64,000 nt of DNA from Dreissena polymorpha. Taxonomy: Eukaryota > Mollusca > Bivalvia > Myida > Dreissenidae. Below are positions 1-14,200 of this stretch, piece by piece (within the stretch, counting starts at the first letter, position 1; every line of letters starts with the position of its first letter). The DNA is taken from the NCBI RefSeq assembly GCF_020536995.1, contig NC_068359.1, forward strand, positions 79,621,867 through 79,685,866, in the 5' to 3' direction. Below the pieces are notes generated by a model that was not told where the DNA came from, did not search any database, and saw only the letters and a list, made by a program, of their open reading frames with translations. Made by a program: the position numbers and the translations under genes.

Positions 1-210
1 CGTCTAGAAAAAAGGCCTTGGAAAACAGCGTAGACCCAGATGAGACGCCGCATGATGCGGCGTCTCATCAGGGTCTGCGCTGTTTGCTTAAAGGAATTTC
101 TGTAACAAATATTCTAAATATAGAAATAAATATACAAGGCATCCCTAATTTTGGAAATAAATTGATCCAATTTAGAAGATGGGAGAGTCCACTAGGCTTA
201 AATGGGTTAA
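1..210 (+). mobile_element. TTAA-type MITE, family A, cut by window edge
   Basis: Starts in CGTCTAGAAAAAAGGCC and ends AAATGGGTTAA at 210. It contains an inner hairpin around GAGACGCCGCATGATGCGGCGTCTC. Related copies are at 28453 and 61922. TTAA ends suggest piggyBac-like target choice. Confidence 0.6.
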
Positions 211-2157
211 AACGCGTTGGTTGACCTTTAGTGTCTGCGTTCTCCTTATGGGGAATCGCAATCTGACTTCATGGACGGTAACCAATGGCATGCATGAATG
301 TATGCAAAAAACACGTATTTTTGGTTACTGTGTACATCTGGATCGTATTCAACAAGCCATTCTTAGATTTGCGAATTAAGAATAGACGTGGAACCAAGAA
401 AATAACGTTTAGCCTTTGAACATATACATTCTATACAAGTTTCTTATGTAACAATCAATTGTTCCAAATAAAGAATCGTGTATATAAGGGATTAAATTTC
501 ATATCGTGTTGAACTGTACACTATTATTTAAAAAACAATTCCAAAATATTCTTTTTTAGACATAAGTCTTAAAATGTATTGGTTAATTCAGACGCAGAAC
601 ATATCAGAAGACATGCTTCATGAATAATGAGTACGCTCATGTGTTGGTTAATTCAGACGCAGAACATATCAGAAGACATGCTTCATGAATAATGAGCACG
701 CTCATGTGTTGGTTAATTCAGACGCAGAACATATCAGAAGATATACTTCATGAATTATGAGTACGCTCATGTGTTCGTTCCATTCCTTTACAGACCAGGT
801 TAATATTGTTTATCATATGCAAACCAAAATACATGTTTGCCAGTTTAGTAATTTGTCATTGTCATTGTTGACGTCCGTGATGAAAGTTGCGATGATACAT
901 CTGTCGAGATGTGGGATGTGTATTGCGAAGTTTAGGAGAATCTTCCCAGTAAGTCTGATATTGAAACTCCTATACTCCGTCAAAAGAGATATTCCTATCC
1001 ATTACTTTTATTACTGACCACAAAATATTATTTAAAAAATGATAAAATTGCGTGCACACTGCTATATGGTTTCATTTATATACATACATTATACATTTCT
1101 CGTTATAAGATTTTACGTTAGACCATCAGAATCTAAATTCTGTCCACTAATGGGATCGGTTAATTCTGCTTTGTTAATGAAGCAAGATACATAAAACCTG
1201 ATATAGATATAAGACAATATGTTACCGTCTAAAATCAATGCATGCATCACTTACATATACATGCTACTTTGTCTGTACATTGTATTTTGTCTGTACAGTG
1301 TAATTAATTCGATCTAAAGATTTGTGTCTTTCTGTTCAACGCATTACCCGAACGAATTGACCACTGATAACTTGTGTTTATGAACACTATTTTCTAGATT
1401 ATGTACTCTGTATTAATCTCGAATACAACGCTCGCCTTGTCTTGTAATTAAATATCTTGTCTTGATATAAGTGCGTGTGTCAGTATGAATGATCTGAAAA
1501 AGTACTTGAGTAGTATAGTGTATATACAGTTGGTGAGAAATTTCATTTTTATTGGCAAGTAACTATGTTTATTCATGCCACCTTGCCTAAGAATATTTTA
1601 TGAAGAAGCATTTTTCGTTGATCTGTAGTTGATTCGCAGCTCCTAATTAAACGTCGTTCTTAACGTTCGTAAACGTTGCATGCGGCGTGTATTAATTGAA
1701 TGTCACTTTGCTATGATGTTTACGTTATTCACTTGTTTTATGTCGTTTTACATGTGGTGTGTGTGGTGTATCCAGTACGTGTTGGCAATAAATTAAAGAT
1801 ACGCTACGCGTTTTCTCTATCAATAGGAACTGAAGTAAAGAGAACGTACATAAAGGGTTGACGTGATTTCGAATACATCACCACTTTAGAACAAAAGCCT
1901 GTATAGTATTTATCAAAGAAGTGGATAGGCCCGTGTAATACTGAAGAAAATATACGGTATAAAAACATAAGATAAGTATTGGATTAAACAATTTTTTGAC
2001 ACAACATGCGTTTTATGATATGTCATTACTAACAAAGCATATTTTTGGCTTATTCAATCTATTTGCTCTAGACTTTGTCTTGCAAAGTTGATTTGTTAAC
2101 TTGTGCCCACATAAAGCTGGCGTATACACGTCGGTCTGTTTATAGCTGTCTACTTAA
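211..2157. other. AT-rich non-coding stretch
   Basis: Apart from the 65-bp tandem repeat, no convincing gene, RNA or element was seen. Short ORFs lack family features. Confidence 0.5.
579..773. repeat. 65-bp tandem repeat, three copies
   Basis: Units begin TTGGTTAATTCAGACG at 579, 644 and 709. Copies one and two are nearly identical; the third has several changes. Confidence 0.85.
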
Positions 2158-2159
2158 AT

Positions 2160-2421
2160 GAGTCGTGTTCTGAGAAAACTGGGCATAATGCAAGTGCGTA
2201 AAGTGTCGTCCCAGATTAGCCTGTGTAGTCCGCACAGACTAATCAGGGACGACACTTTCCGCCTAAATTAGATTTTTGCTTAGAAGAGACTTAATTTAAA
2301 CGTAAAATGCCATAAAAAGCGGAAAGTGTCGTCCCTGATTAGCCTGTGCGGACTGCAAGGCTAATCTGGGACGACACTTTACGCACATGCTTAATGCTCG
2401 ATTGTCTCAGAACGCGACTCA
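2160..2421. mobile_element. Foldback MITE, full length
   Basis: Imperfect palindrome of about 260 bp. Ends GAGTCGTGTTCTGAGAAAAC and GTCTCAGAACGCGACTC are inverse. Each arm holds an inner stem, AGCCTGTGYAGTCCGCACAG. This family is the commonest repeat in the window (about 14 copies). It has no ORF. Confidence 0.75.
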
Positions 2422-2773
2422 AATAGTTGGTGCTGTAATAACATCTCATCAACGTACATGCTAAATCGATGCTGACACCGTCTGAAATCGAACAGGTTAG
2501 AGTTTTGATAGCATTAAATTACACAATAAAGGCAGTCATTAAGAGGTTATATATGTCTGAATATTGCGTTGGACTTTGCCCTAGGTCCTCTAATTGTTCT
2601 CATGGGCATGTGGGTTACACACCTCTCTACTTATTAGTTAACATCCCAATGCAGACTGTTCGCACATCAATCAGAAATATGTGCAGGTGCCTGTTTGTAT
2701 ATTTACCACCCCAGCCTGCGAAAATTCCAACGTTTACCCTCGTAAATGCAAGTTGTTGAAAACAACAAAGCAA

Positions 2774-3000
2774 CAAACGCAAAGTGTCGCCCAAGATTAG
2801 ACTTTGCAGTCCGCAAAGGCTTATCGGGGACGACTCTTTCAGCTGTTATGGATCTTTTGGTTTAAATTATGTCTGTTCTAATTTCAAACTAAAATACGGG
2901 TAGTGTCGTCTCTGATAAGCCTGTGCGATCTACGCAGGCTAATCTGGGACGTTCCTCTACGCACATGCAGTAAGCCCGGTTTTTCCAGAGCGCGGCTCAT
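2774..3000. mobile_element. Foldback MITE, diverged copy
   Basis: Same inner arms (CAAAGTGTCGCCC, GCCTGTGCGATC) and right end CCAGAGCGCGGCTCAT. The left end is lost. Confidence 0.65.
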
Positions 3001-5354
3001 AGTTAAAATGAGAAATATTTGTCCGGTCGCCCACATGTACTCTACGCCCACATCCTAACTACACACCGGTATAGCCATACATCGCAGTAGAGACGCAGGT
3101 TGGTTCAGGCTATAGTGCGTGTATATCGAAATGTAGGAGGACCTCGCTAGGCGCATTGGGCTGTATTATGTGAGGACCCGGAGTGCGTCCCAGCACTGCT
3201 ACCTATTTTGATTGCTACATTCACGAAAGTTGGGACGATTTTTTGTAGCTGCAATTACCAGTCATTTAATGGTTACTGAAATGTATTTAATTTTGGTGTG
3301 ATGTTGTGTTGTTTGTTGAAGCGGGGGTAAACCAAACCTGTACCAGTCGGGGATCTTGCCCGATTGGGAAAGTTGAGGAATCCCCTTTTGACTTTCCCGA
3401 TCGGGAAATATTGATTGAAAAATTGCCCGATCAGGCAAGAAAACAACCATTTTTCATATATCTTGGAAAAACGTGTCCGGGCATCTCACAACTCATCCAA
3501 GGAACAACTTTAATAACTGAATCCAATATTAAAACAATTATCTTCAATTTGACCGTAGCGATTTAAAAAAAAATGTCGTTGATCGTCAGATATTCAAGCC
3601 CAAAGTTGAGCAACTTTTAGCATCTATCAACATTTTCCGCACTTGCCTGTTTTGAACACAAACTTGCCAGAAGGGGGAAGTCACCGAAGAACACGTGTCT
3701 TATCTCATACACAGTATTTTGAGACCGTCCCACCCAAGTGAGATCATAATTTGTTTATCCACGCAGGTGGAAACTGTACAAAACTATTTCTTGAACTTAT
3801 CACCCTTGTTCAATTACACATCTGTTTGTCAATCGCTCAAAAATGGATTGGTAAATTATTAATGACCCTCGAGTGGGTGCATATACTACACCATGGTGAC
3901 CACCAACAAAACCCTCATGTACCGGAAACGGGCACCTTTGAAGTCCGCTCGGGCTATTTAAACTGTAAGCCAAATCATTATTTTCGCTAAGAATGGACGT
4001 TTAAATACTAAACAATTAAAAATACTATAAAAGTGAAAAATGTCGTCCCAGATTAGCCTGTGTGGACTATACTGGGACGACACATTACGCACATGCACCA
4101 AGCCCAGTTTTCCCGGAACGCGGCTCGCAGTACATTTAAGTTGTTATACATTGAAATTATTATACATTGGACTTGTTATAATTTTCATAAGCCATCGCCG
4201 TGTGTTCACGAAATTTTAAACAAAGAAACATTCAAAGTTGGTATATATGTTTGCGTCGATCTGTAACCCTCAATTTTGTTTCCAATTCAAACGATGGTTA
4301 CTCATTAACAAATAAATATGTTCAGTATGTGTCTATGTCCAAATTGTTATGTCTCTCCATGGTGTACGCTTTTTTTCTGAATTTGAATCATCAAGTTTGA
4401 AATATGACTTACAGGAAGATACATAATTGGACTAACGTGTCAGAAATGTAACACAGTATCGCTTGATTGTTAATGAATATCTTTAGATATAAGACATGTT
4501 TTATAACATTTATTATGAATAACTGCATATTAAAGTTTATTACTTTACCACATACGTTTATATAAGTTGGTATTTTAAACATGAGCACGATAACATATTC
4601 TAGCTGATCAAAACAATTTTCTCGCTTATTTGTAAAGGCTTTCCATTCGCGAGATCACAAAATCGCTTATATAAGCAAAACTTACACACACGAACATAAT
4701 ACACGTTTTGCAGTCTTTTTAAATCTGTTTCTCTTATGTCAGTGTCAGTGTTACTCTCCAATGCAGGTACCAACTTATTCCAACCATATTTTTATGACAG
4801 CATTATCAGATTGGAACGTTAGCCTTACTTGCTCCCTAAGGGAAAAACACATATACCGGTAATCATAAACAATAAACATAAATACCAAAACACGGTGTAG
4901 GAACCCTTAAAAACAGTACCATAGTTGTTTTGGTTTAAGATCGTGGGGAAATTTCTACCCCCTACGAATAAGGAAGCATTTAGAATTTCACTCACCCGTA
5001 CTTCTGTTAGCCCTGAATATTCTGTTTTTATCGCCTCTTTATTCACTGGGTTGATGGAAGCTGGTGTTCAGTTTTTTACGTTTTGAAAATCTAACGTTTC
5101 GAATAAACAAAAGAACCGATTTTCTGTGTGACCGATCCGACACATAGTTCTTCAATAAGAAGTGTATAAAGCTATTTCCCGCCATAAGTCAAAAAGGTAA
5201 ACCACGCGTTTTGCGTTTCTGGTGCAGTTTTTGTTTATAATGGGAAGCTTTTCAGTTCCTTTTAATTCAATTTCATAAATGAATCACACTGAATATAGTT
5301 TACACTAAAACACAAATTTTTCAAACGCATCTTATTATCAGAAATTTTCTTCAA
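3001..5354. other. Non-coding stretch upstream of the hAT-like elements
   Basis: Contains short CCCGATCGGG-type inverted motifs at about 3355-3440 and one MITE remnant (4031-4128). No supported gene. Confidence 0.45.
4031..4128. mobile_element. Foldback MITE, internally deleted copy
   Basis: One arm, TGTCGTCCCAGATTAGCCTG, runs directly into the right end GCCCAGTTTTCCC; about 100 bp. Confidence 0.65.
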
Positions 5355-5362
5355 CATTTATT

Positions 5363-6695
5363 CACAGGTGGTTAGCGTGTGGCTATGAGTATGACTATGA
5401 TATTAGTTAGTGAAAACATCATTTTGAATGTCCCTGCAAAGTTCACAAACCTCGATACCATAATTTAATAAAACGTATGAAAAAACATTATTACCGTGCT
5501 TGCCCTTACATTATGCATCAAAACTAACTTTCCAGCGCCGTTTGAAACCTTTGTTTACATACATTTCAACTGACATTTTAAACACACGATTGATTTCATT
5601 GGTCCAATGCGGAGGTGTGTCTATACAACTAGAGATTCCATTCATAAATACTGCCTGATCAGTGTCAACTGAGTCATGCGCAGGTTTTTTTTTTAGACAA
5701 AGGGGAAGACGCTGGACGCAGGGTGAAAGGGGAAAATAGAGGGTGAAAGAGACATAGTTGGGGAAAAAATAAAAACTGTTTTAATCAATGTCTATAACTC
5801 ATCTACTCTGATTTCAGGAGTTTTTCACCACTGTCTGCGTCTCCGGAAAATGGAGGCATTCCCAAAGCAAAAAAAACGGCCCCATTCCCAATCAAATCTA
5901 GATGAAATTTTTCCAAATTACAATAATGAAGTTTTCTGTCAAAATCATTAAAAAAAACGTTAACAAACACAAATGACATTTAGAGTGACTTCCCTTTATC
6001 CATTACGTTATATAGCATGCCCTTAACGACTCAGATGTAAGCATGTTTAGTTTGAGGATTCTTCTACCAACATTAACAGGATAAAGTGAGAAATGTTCCG
6101 CATAACTTTGCAAAAATTAACAGGAACCGCAAACTACACATTCTAATCCAACTCCGTAGATGCTTATTTCTATTTTAATGTGTTTTGGCGACCACCACCA
6201 ATGAGCTAGTATTGCGATGGATAATTAAGCAATCAAAATTATCAATAATTGGTTTAAAACTGAAATACATGCTAAACAACGGTATGTTTTGGTAAAAAAT
6301 GATATTATTAGAGGGGAAATTGTATCCGACTATCGGCGTCACTTTCTTAGTAAAAAAACAACCTGATGCGAGTTGTGTATTGTTTTATTTCTTAAAAATT
6401 GACCCAGCATTTGTAAAAATATTGCAAGACATATTCATTTACAGAAAGGAAACTCATTTCTGCGTTGAATAAGACCGAGATCGTGAAAATCGCTGCAAAA
6501 TTGATAGAGTAATGGCTGTTCAAAACGATGCACCCCGTTTTCGGATGATTTCGAGTTGTATACCTTGTTATATATATATTTGATGGTGAAATTATTTTTG
6601 TCAGAAAAGATAATTTTTTGTTATAATATGATTATTTATCATTCATAATGATGTTTTCACTAATTAATATCATAGCCACACGCTAACCACCTGTG
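5363..6695. mobile_element. Non-autonomous hAT-like element, about 1.3 kb
   Basis: Inverted ends of about 60 bp: CACAGGTGGTTAGCGTGTGG at 5363 and its inverse ending at 6695. Flanking 8-mers CATTTATT (5355-5362) and CATTTATC (6696-6703) form an 8-bp target duplication with one mismatch, as in hAT insertions. No ORF of note. Confidence 0.75.
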
Positions 6696-6873
6696 CATTT
6701 ATCATGATGACACTAAAAAGTTGACTTGCGATCGGCTATTCTCGCGGTATTGAATATGATGGTGAACATAAATGTACTAAAAATCCATCTTGAAATAAAT
6801 AAAATGTAGTCAACTTTTTTATTTTGTTTTTGCTTCCTTCTGCTTGCAGTCGCTTTGCTCAGGCATTATTATA

Positions 6874-7870
6874 CAGTCAAGTTATACCATTACCGGATCA
6901 TTACCCAAATCGGATCACTTTGATGTTCACGACTGTGTATCGCGACAAATAGTTGACAGTTTAAGATGATTTTTTGCACACAGCATCTTCAAGGCCTGTT
7001 CTTTAAAACAAATTGATTGAGGTGTAATAGGAGCTACTCTTTGTCAAACATTTCGATGTGTTTTGCTGACATGTAAATACGACTTTGTTGACTTCCATCT
7101 CGTTTCCAAATCGAGGTTGAACATTATTTGCGGCCACATGCTATAAATCTGTTTGAAAGTAAGAAGTTTACGCATTAATTTAAAGGCTATGTAGTAGTCA
7201 TTCTGCCTGCAAAAGTCCATTTCAGTTTTGACTCGTGTTTAAGATTTTTGCAACACCTTAAATGAAATGAAGAATAAGGGCAATAACGGATCAAGCGTGA
7301 TAATATGCGTATTGATAATATATGCAAATCTTGTTGATTCTTTCAATAAATGATTTCAATCACAATGTTTTATTTATGTTCCATGTTCAATATCGATGAT
7401 TAGATATGATTAAAACAATTTACATGGACTATAAGATGCATATATCTGTTTGATCTATTTAGGAATTTCAACAGATAATTCACACAAGAACGTCATGCGT
7501 AAAGTGTAGATACAATAATACATATAGAAAACATTAAATAACAAATAAAATGAATATAATTTATAACTGGCAATGTTACTTGGTCATTGTAAACAACACA
7601 GTTCATGTTTCAACAGTTCAAATAGTGTGTTAGATGCCCTCCTGAATGGTTTCAATCACGTGATCCGTTATGGCTACAACTGATCTGTTAATGCATGAAT
7701 TCTGAGGCGAACGAAGGTATCACAAAAACGCTTAAATAAATACTATGCGCTTAATTAGTAAGCAAAGGTAATATTTAATCAAACAGGTGTAAAAGAAGTC
7801 TCAAAACATTTATTTCTTTTCACCAGAACAACTTTATTAAGCTACTGATCCGGTAATGGTAACATGACTG
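6874..7870. mobile_element. Non-autonomous hAT-like element, about 1.0 kb
   Basis: Left end CAGTCAAGTTATACCATTAC with CGGATCA after it; right end TGATCCGGTAATGGTAACAT then GACTG. Subterminal CGGATCA motifs recur. Flanks TTATTATA and TTATTGTT match at 6 of 8. No ORF. Confidence 0.65.
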
Positions 7871-8149
7871 TTATTGTTTTACTTTTTTGAGTTGCAAACC
7901 ACTTTTTTTAATTATTGTTCAGATCAGGCACTTTACTAACGTTACAATATTTGAATTGGTTTAGATTTGAATGATTATTCCTTTAGTAGCGCGAGAATAC
8001 AGTGTTTGGGCTAAAATCTGTTTGATATTATTTTGTCCCACACGTCAGTGATTCACTGATTAGCTGCACATGAACAACTTACCAACCTAACAATCTACTT
8101 GAGGGTGTTGTTTACAAACACTGACGAGCATGTTATTTCTGTATTGCAG

Positions 8150-8274
8150 GACCTTGTTCAAGATGAGCTTACATCCAGGTACATACAAAGGGCCATGTGG
8201 TCGTGGCATCTTTGCACTGAAAGACTGGAGCACCCCTCTGAAGAGACCAGAAGCCTTGCGTCAAGCTAAAGCAG
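8150..8274 (+). CDS. SH3/zinc-finger gene, first visible coding exon
   Basis: Acceptor TTGCAG ends at 8149; likely start ATG at 8163; donor GTGTCA begins at 8275, phase 1. It encodes the stretch MSLHPGTYKGP through LRQAKA. A second possible donor, CAG|GTACAT after 8178, is also phase 1 and would give a shorter N-terminus in the same frame. Confidence 0.6.
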
Positions 8275-11200
8275 GTGTCAATCTTCATGGTCTTCCTGCT
8301 TAGGTTAAGGGTCGGACAGAGATGCTTTGCTTTGTTGGAAACTTTGGACAGAAAAATGGGAAAAAAATATGCAGATATGAAGAAAACCTTTTGTAGGATA
8401 TATAGTCATTTAAATTTAAGATGGGGGTCTGTATTCAGCCTGTGCTGTACAATGTTCATAATACCTTATGATCACCAGTCTATGCAAAGTTTAAGTTATA
8501 CAGAATTTACTGAGGCTATACAAGCCTTGAAGGTTAAACCACCTTTCTTGAAAGTATCAGAGGCTATGCAAAGTAAAAAAAAACAACCTGTCTATATATT
8601 TTCAGAGTTCGTTCAATATTTAAAAGCCATGTTGATATATCTGAAAAGGCCATTCAAGTTAAAAGTAATAAAATATTTTCAAACATTAACATGTCTTTTT
8701 TCTGTCTTTTTTACTGCGGTGTTTGTCCATCAATTTGTGAAATAAAATAGGTCTCCAACTTTTCAAAATTGTTAGAAAATCAGTCTTGAACTCTGAAGAT
8801 TTTGAACATTTGAATCGTGAACTTTACAAATTGTGAAAATTTAAGTCGCCAACTTGTCAAAATTGTGAAAAAATGGCCATTCTGTAAAAAGAAAAAATGC
8901 TATGATTAATTAATAATTTAGCGTTCTTTTTACAAATTTTCAGAGGAAGTGAGTTTCTGGAAACCTGGCCAGAAGCTGATGATGAAGTACAGTTACCAAG
9001 GCAATGTTAACAGCCCCCTGGGTAAGGAGTTGACCATCAGTCGCAAGTCCCTGGTGGTGTTTGTCTCGAGGTATGATGAGCATTGGATCATGGTGAGAGA
9101 CGAGACGGGCCAGGAGGGATATGTACCTGACTCGTATGTCATGGTAAGTTGCGATCAGCATTGAACACCACATAATGTGAATTTGGAATAAGACATCCAA
9201 CTTGAAATGGACATCATTTATTTTCTCATAGTGTATCAGGGCCCTTGCTACACTTTGGGGGATTGGGGCCGGGGCCCTTAGAGGGGGGAATTTCGCGTCG
9301 TATTGGGCGAAAAGGGGAATTTTAGAAGATCCTTTCACCAACCATTCAACACTTAAAATTGCTATATTTTAATGTAATTTACATAAGTATACATTTAATC
9401 AAAGGTTAATAGTACAATACCATCTGGCAACAAAGGTATAAAAAAAAAAAATTATTTTTTGGAGGGGGGAATTTTTAGCTGAAAAAGGGGAAAAAAGTAT
9501 GCCAAGTATTGATGTCTTATTTGAGCTTCAAATAATAGTGTGTTATTGGAATGTTTAGTGCTATGTTTCATGCCCTGTAGGTGGCCATTTTTATTTTCCC
9601 CCTTTTCTCTAATCCCATGTGTTATAGCCTTGTGGACTGGCACCATGCTGTGATCACTTTGAATCCCCAGAGCATTAATGTTTCAATCTACGTGTCCAGT
9701 CAGACTAGTGCCATAAAATATCACTTGCTTTGACCAAAAAGTTATTTTTCCTGACAATGATATGTAACTTAATATTTAATGTAACCTTTCAGTAATTCTA
9801 CAACATATATATAGTAAAAGGAGCACAACTATAAGGGTGTAAATTTATGTTGTCCCTCAAACTTCCAGTATAAATGAAACTAACGAATGATGCAAAATGA
9901 CTAATATTGTAAACTCTCATGTACCCTCAGTGATTTTTAGCTCGGCTGTTTTCGAAGAAAACCCGAGGTAATTTCATAGCCAACTCGGTGTCTGCCGTGC
10001 TAAAACCTTAACATTGGCTCTGAAATCTAAGTGCTTCCACCTACAACTTTGGAACTTCATATGTAGCTGCACCTTGATGAGTTCTACATGCCACACCCAT
10101 TTTTGGGTCAAAGGTAAAGGTCACTGTGACCTCTAATATAAAACTTTTGACAAGCTTTCATTTATTCAAAACTGCACCCGCAGCCGAGCGTTGGCGCCCG
10201 CTCTGCCGTGCTCTTGTTTTCCCAAAAATACAGCCTGTAATATTACATCTTTTTACAGGCTGTTTCCCAATTGCAAAAAGTAAAAAAGGCTGTTTCCCAA
10301 TGGCAAAAAGTAACATTTTCCCAAAAAAATCAGACCAAAATTTCCAAAAATATGCCAAACTTTTTCAATAAAGACAATAATTGGTTTATTGAGATTATTT
10401 TACATTAACTTAATTCTCTATCACTTTGTAATAATTTTAGAAAGAAGTGAACATGCACTTATAAACAATTGGAACACAGTTATTTATAATCATATCATTA
10501 ATGTTTAATTTTTCCCAAGTTCATGGTCTATCGCGCTTTTTTATCCCCGCCTCAATTGGGCTTGTCAGTCCATCCATCAGTCTGTCTGTCTCAAAACTTT
10601 TTAGGGCCATATCTCAGAAACTATATATGTAAGATATCAACATGAAACTTCATATGTGTATAGATATCAATGAGGAGAAGTACAATGCACAAGAACCATA
10701 ACCTTACACTTTATTTAATAAGAGTTATTGCTCTTTTTTGTATGATGGTTTGAAGATTTTTTTTCAGGGCTATATCTCAGATACCATGCAAGATTTCAAC
10801 ATGGAACTTCATGGGTGTGTTGATATTAATGAGGAGAAGTGCAATGCTTAAGAACCATAGCCTTTCACTTTCTTAAACAAGAGTAATTGCCATTTGTTGT
10901 GTATGTATGATGAAACTTTTCAGAGCTTTATCTCAGATACGCTGTAAGATTTCAACATGAAATTTCATGGATATTTACATATCAATAAGGAGAATTGAAC
11001 TTCATAAATACAATTATCCTACACTTAATAATTACCTATTAATTATTAGCCTTAACTTAATGATAATACTGTATATTAAGGGATTTGCACCAAGCAATAA
11101 ACAAAGTTTATTTGGCGAGGGATATCAATTCAACAAATTTGCTTGTTTCCCAATCAAAAAGGCACAGGCTGTAAAATATAAAGCAAATAAAAAACCAATT

Positions 11201-14200
11201 ACTCTGTTAGAGATCAAAATTATTGTACTACAATTGTTGTAAGAGCATTAATAGTTAAACAAAGAATTTAGCATAACAATCTTACTAGAACTTCAGAATG
11301 AGTGCAAGAGATTAACAGTGTAATAAAAAAATATGACTAAAATAAACAGCAAGTGAGACTTATGTTTTAAAAAATATAAGGGAACTTACCGCAACAGTGC
11401 TGTGTATGGAACTACAGTAAAAACTCTCTAAATGACCATCCAGTCATTACAATCAATTTGCTACAACGACCACCATTTTTGAGTAGTGAATTTTTCCTTC
11501 TATATTTCAATGGTGAACTTGTACTCTCACTGATCTGACTAACCCTCTAACTTTTATTAAGACCTCTTTAATCAGTACCCATCAACGAAATTGCTCTAAA
11601 TTGACACCCGCCAAACGACCATTTACTTTCACAACTTACTTGATCAGGGGTTGTATTTCAATAGGGTTTGTGAATGAATGAAGCCATCCCGACTTAATCG
11701 ATGACAATGGTATTTGCAACTACTTCAAATTTAACCCTTGATTGTTTAACTAATGAATCTGATCGAGTCTTTAATGGGTATATTGATTATTGTTTGGTGC
11801 ACACTTTACAGATTAAAGACAGCAAATAATTTAATGTTAGAATAATTTAGATAGATGGTTTTGTTTGTGATGATATGAAAACCGACCTGTATGCTTTATC
11901 GTTATTCAAAATGGACAATGGAAAATGGAAAAGTTGTGTTTAACAGAAAAGATTAATTAAATCAATGGGAGTAACTGGAAATCTCAACACCACTTGTTTG
12001 ATTTATTCAGAAAAATGCAAGTGTGTTTATTTTTTAATTTTTCCTTTCCTCCAAAATGTTATTTTCTTGCCTCTGTTTTGTCATTTAACATGTATTTGTT
12101 ATTGAAACTTATTGATTAAAACTATGTTTCAGTTTTTGTTTGAAAAGCTTAAAATACTATCTTTGTACGATACATTGATTGATTACTGTTATATTCAGGG
12201 CTCAACATTAACCTAAAATCTAACTTGCCCTGCCGGGCAAGTACTTAGAAAATCTACTTGCCCTGAAGGTAAAGCCATTTGCCCAAACATGAAATATCAC
12301 ATTAACTGTTAACCTCATATTTTTTAATGAAGATCAAAATGATACACCACAAAACCTTTTTTATTTTTGCACATTTAACAAAATGATTACAGCAATTAAA
12401 GTCCAAATTAAATGCTTTGTTCTTTTTTGCACTTGCCCGGGCGGACAACTAGATTATAAAATAACTTGCCCGGACCCAACTTTTACTTGCCAGGGGCAAT
12501 AGGACAACTGTCAATGTTGAGCCCTGTATATTGGATGCAAACAAGATTCAAGGTCATTCAATATTTACTATTTGTAATTATCTTTCCATCAATATTCATG
12601 AAAACTCAGCATTAAGACCACCTTGCTATTAAGACCATTTCAAAAGTCCCACAGGTGGTCTTAATAGTGAGGTTACACTGTATGTGATATAACTCCCTTG
12701 TTAAGAACACAGTTTAGTGTGTATCTGAATACTTAATGGTTTATCATTTTAATGTCAACCTTTGCTAGTAAATATCATACAAATTATAGGATTGTTTTTG
12801 GTAGTTTATTTAAGAAAAGAACCTTACATTTTTGCACTTCTATCGTAGGACTAGCAGGTTTTTTTTCACTTTACTGGAACTATATTTTGGTTGTCCTTGA
12901 CAATCAGATTACCATAAGCATCAAATTTTCCACCCCCATAGAGAATTTCAATAATGCATTTTTCTCTAAATTTCCAGTTTATCTAGCAATATTTCTTCTT
13001 TTTGTCAGTTTTGTGGATATTATTTTTAAAAGTTGGAAGGCTATGCCCTACCCCAAAGAAAAAAAGCCTTTATCTTTAATCATATCTTGTGAACTGTAAT
13101 GAAAGACATTAGTGAGTTACCTCTTCTGAATAGTCAATTTAAATAGATAGTTCCTTATAGTTTGTTTACTCTGTTTATATCTTTGATCATAATTATTTAC
13201 TACATACTGCATAATGTACATGTTCAAGTATTTCTTACATCTTTGCAATTTCTGGTATATTACTGTTTGAATAAGACTGTTCGTTTGGATGTATACTTTT
13301 CAAACTGATCTTTTATTCAGTATCTCATTGCTACAAGCTTAAGATATAAGTATAAACTTGCCCACTGTCTTTATGCTTACTTCATTAAGGTTTTCTTTGT
13401 CCAGTTTTCCAAGAACTAATATTGATGTTTCTACAGTGACTACTTCTCATGAAAAGCGTCTTGTAAACTTGTAGGCCAACCCTGAGGAAGTGAAAACCTT
13501 GCCGTGGTTGGAGGGGCAGCAACAGCAGGCTGTGAAACAGGAATCAGGTATGCGCAGTAAAAATGTACAGCATTCTGTGAAAACAGGGCTTAATGTAATT
13601 GTGTAAAGTGTCATCCCAGATTAGCCTGTGCAGTCCACACAGGCTAATGAGGGTTGAAAATCTCGGCCTTATTTGGATTTTAGCTAAGAGGATACTTTTT
13701 CAAACTAAAAATACCTCTTAAGCAGAAAAGTGTCAATCTGTGTCCCTGCGTGGACTGCTCTTAAGCAGAAAAGTGTCAATCTGTGTCCCTGCGTGGACTG
13801 CTCTTAAGCAGAAAAGTGTCAATCTGTGTCCCTGCGTGGACTGCTCTTAAGCAGAAAAGTGTCAATCTGTGTCCCTGCGTGGACTGTCACAAATAGTTTA
13901 AACTCCTCCATAGCATCTGATAAAGAATTAATTTCCATTTGATTGTTTGAAATCTCACAGAAAAACACTCTTTTGTTAAATTTTTTTCAATCAATCAACA
14001 AATGATTTCTACAAGCAATGAATGAGAAATATAAAATTTACTAAGCAAAATAAAATGAAATTTAAATAAGAATAATGATTCAATTAAGGATTTGTTTTTA
14101 TGTTATACCTAATGATAACATATGACATTTCTGCAGTAAAATAAAAGCAGTGAAAATAAACGAATTGTAATTTTCACCAGTGAAAATAGCACATTTTTGG

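Noticed and set aside
8275-8745. 156-codon ORF directly after the first SH3 gene exon
   Set aside because: It begins with GTG at the splice donor in a different frame from the exon, has low-complexity hydrophobic content and lies in an intron.
12752-13099. 115-codon ORF with two hydrophobic stretches
   Set aside because: Intronic, AT-rich codon use, no recognisable family and no splice or promoter context.
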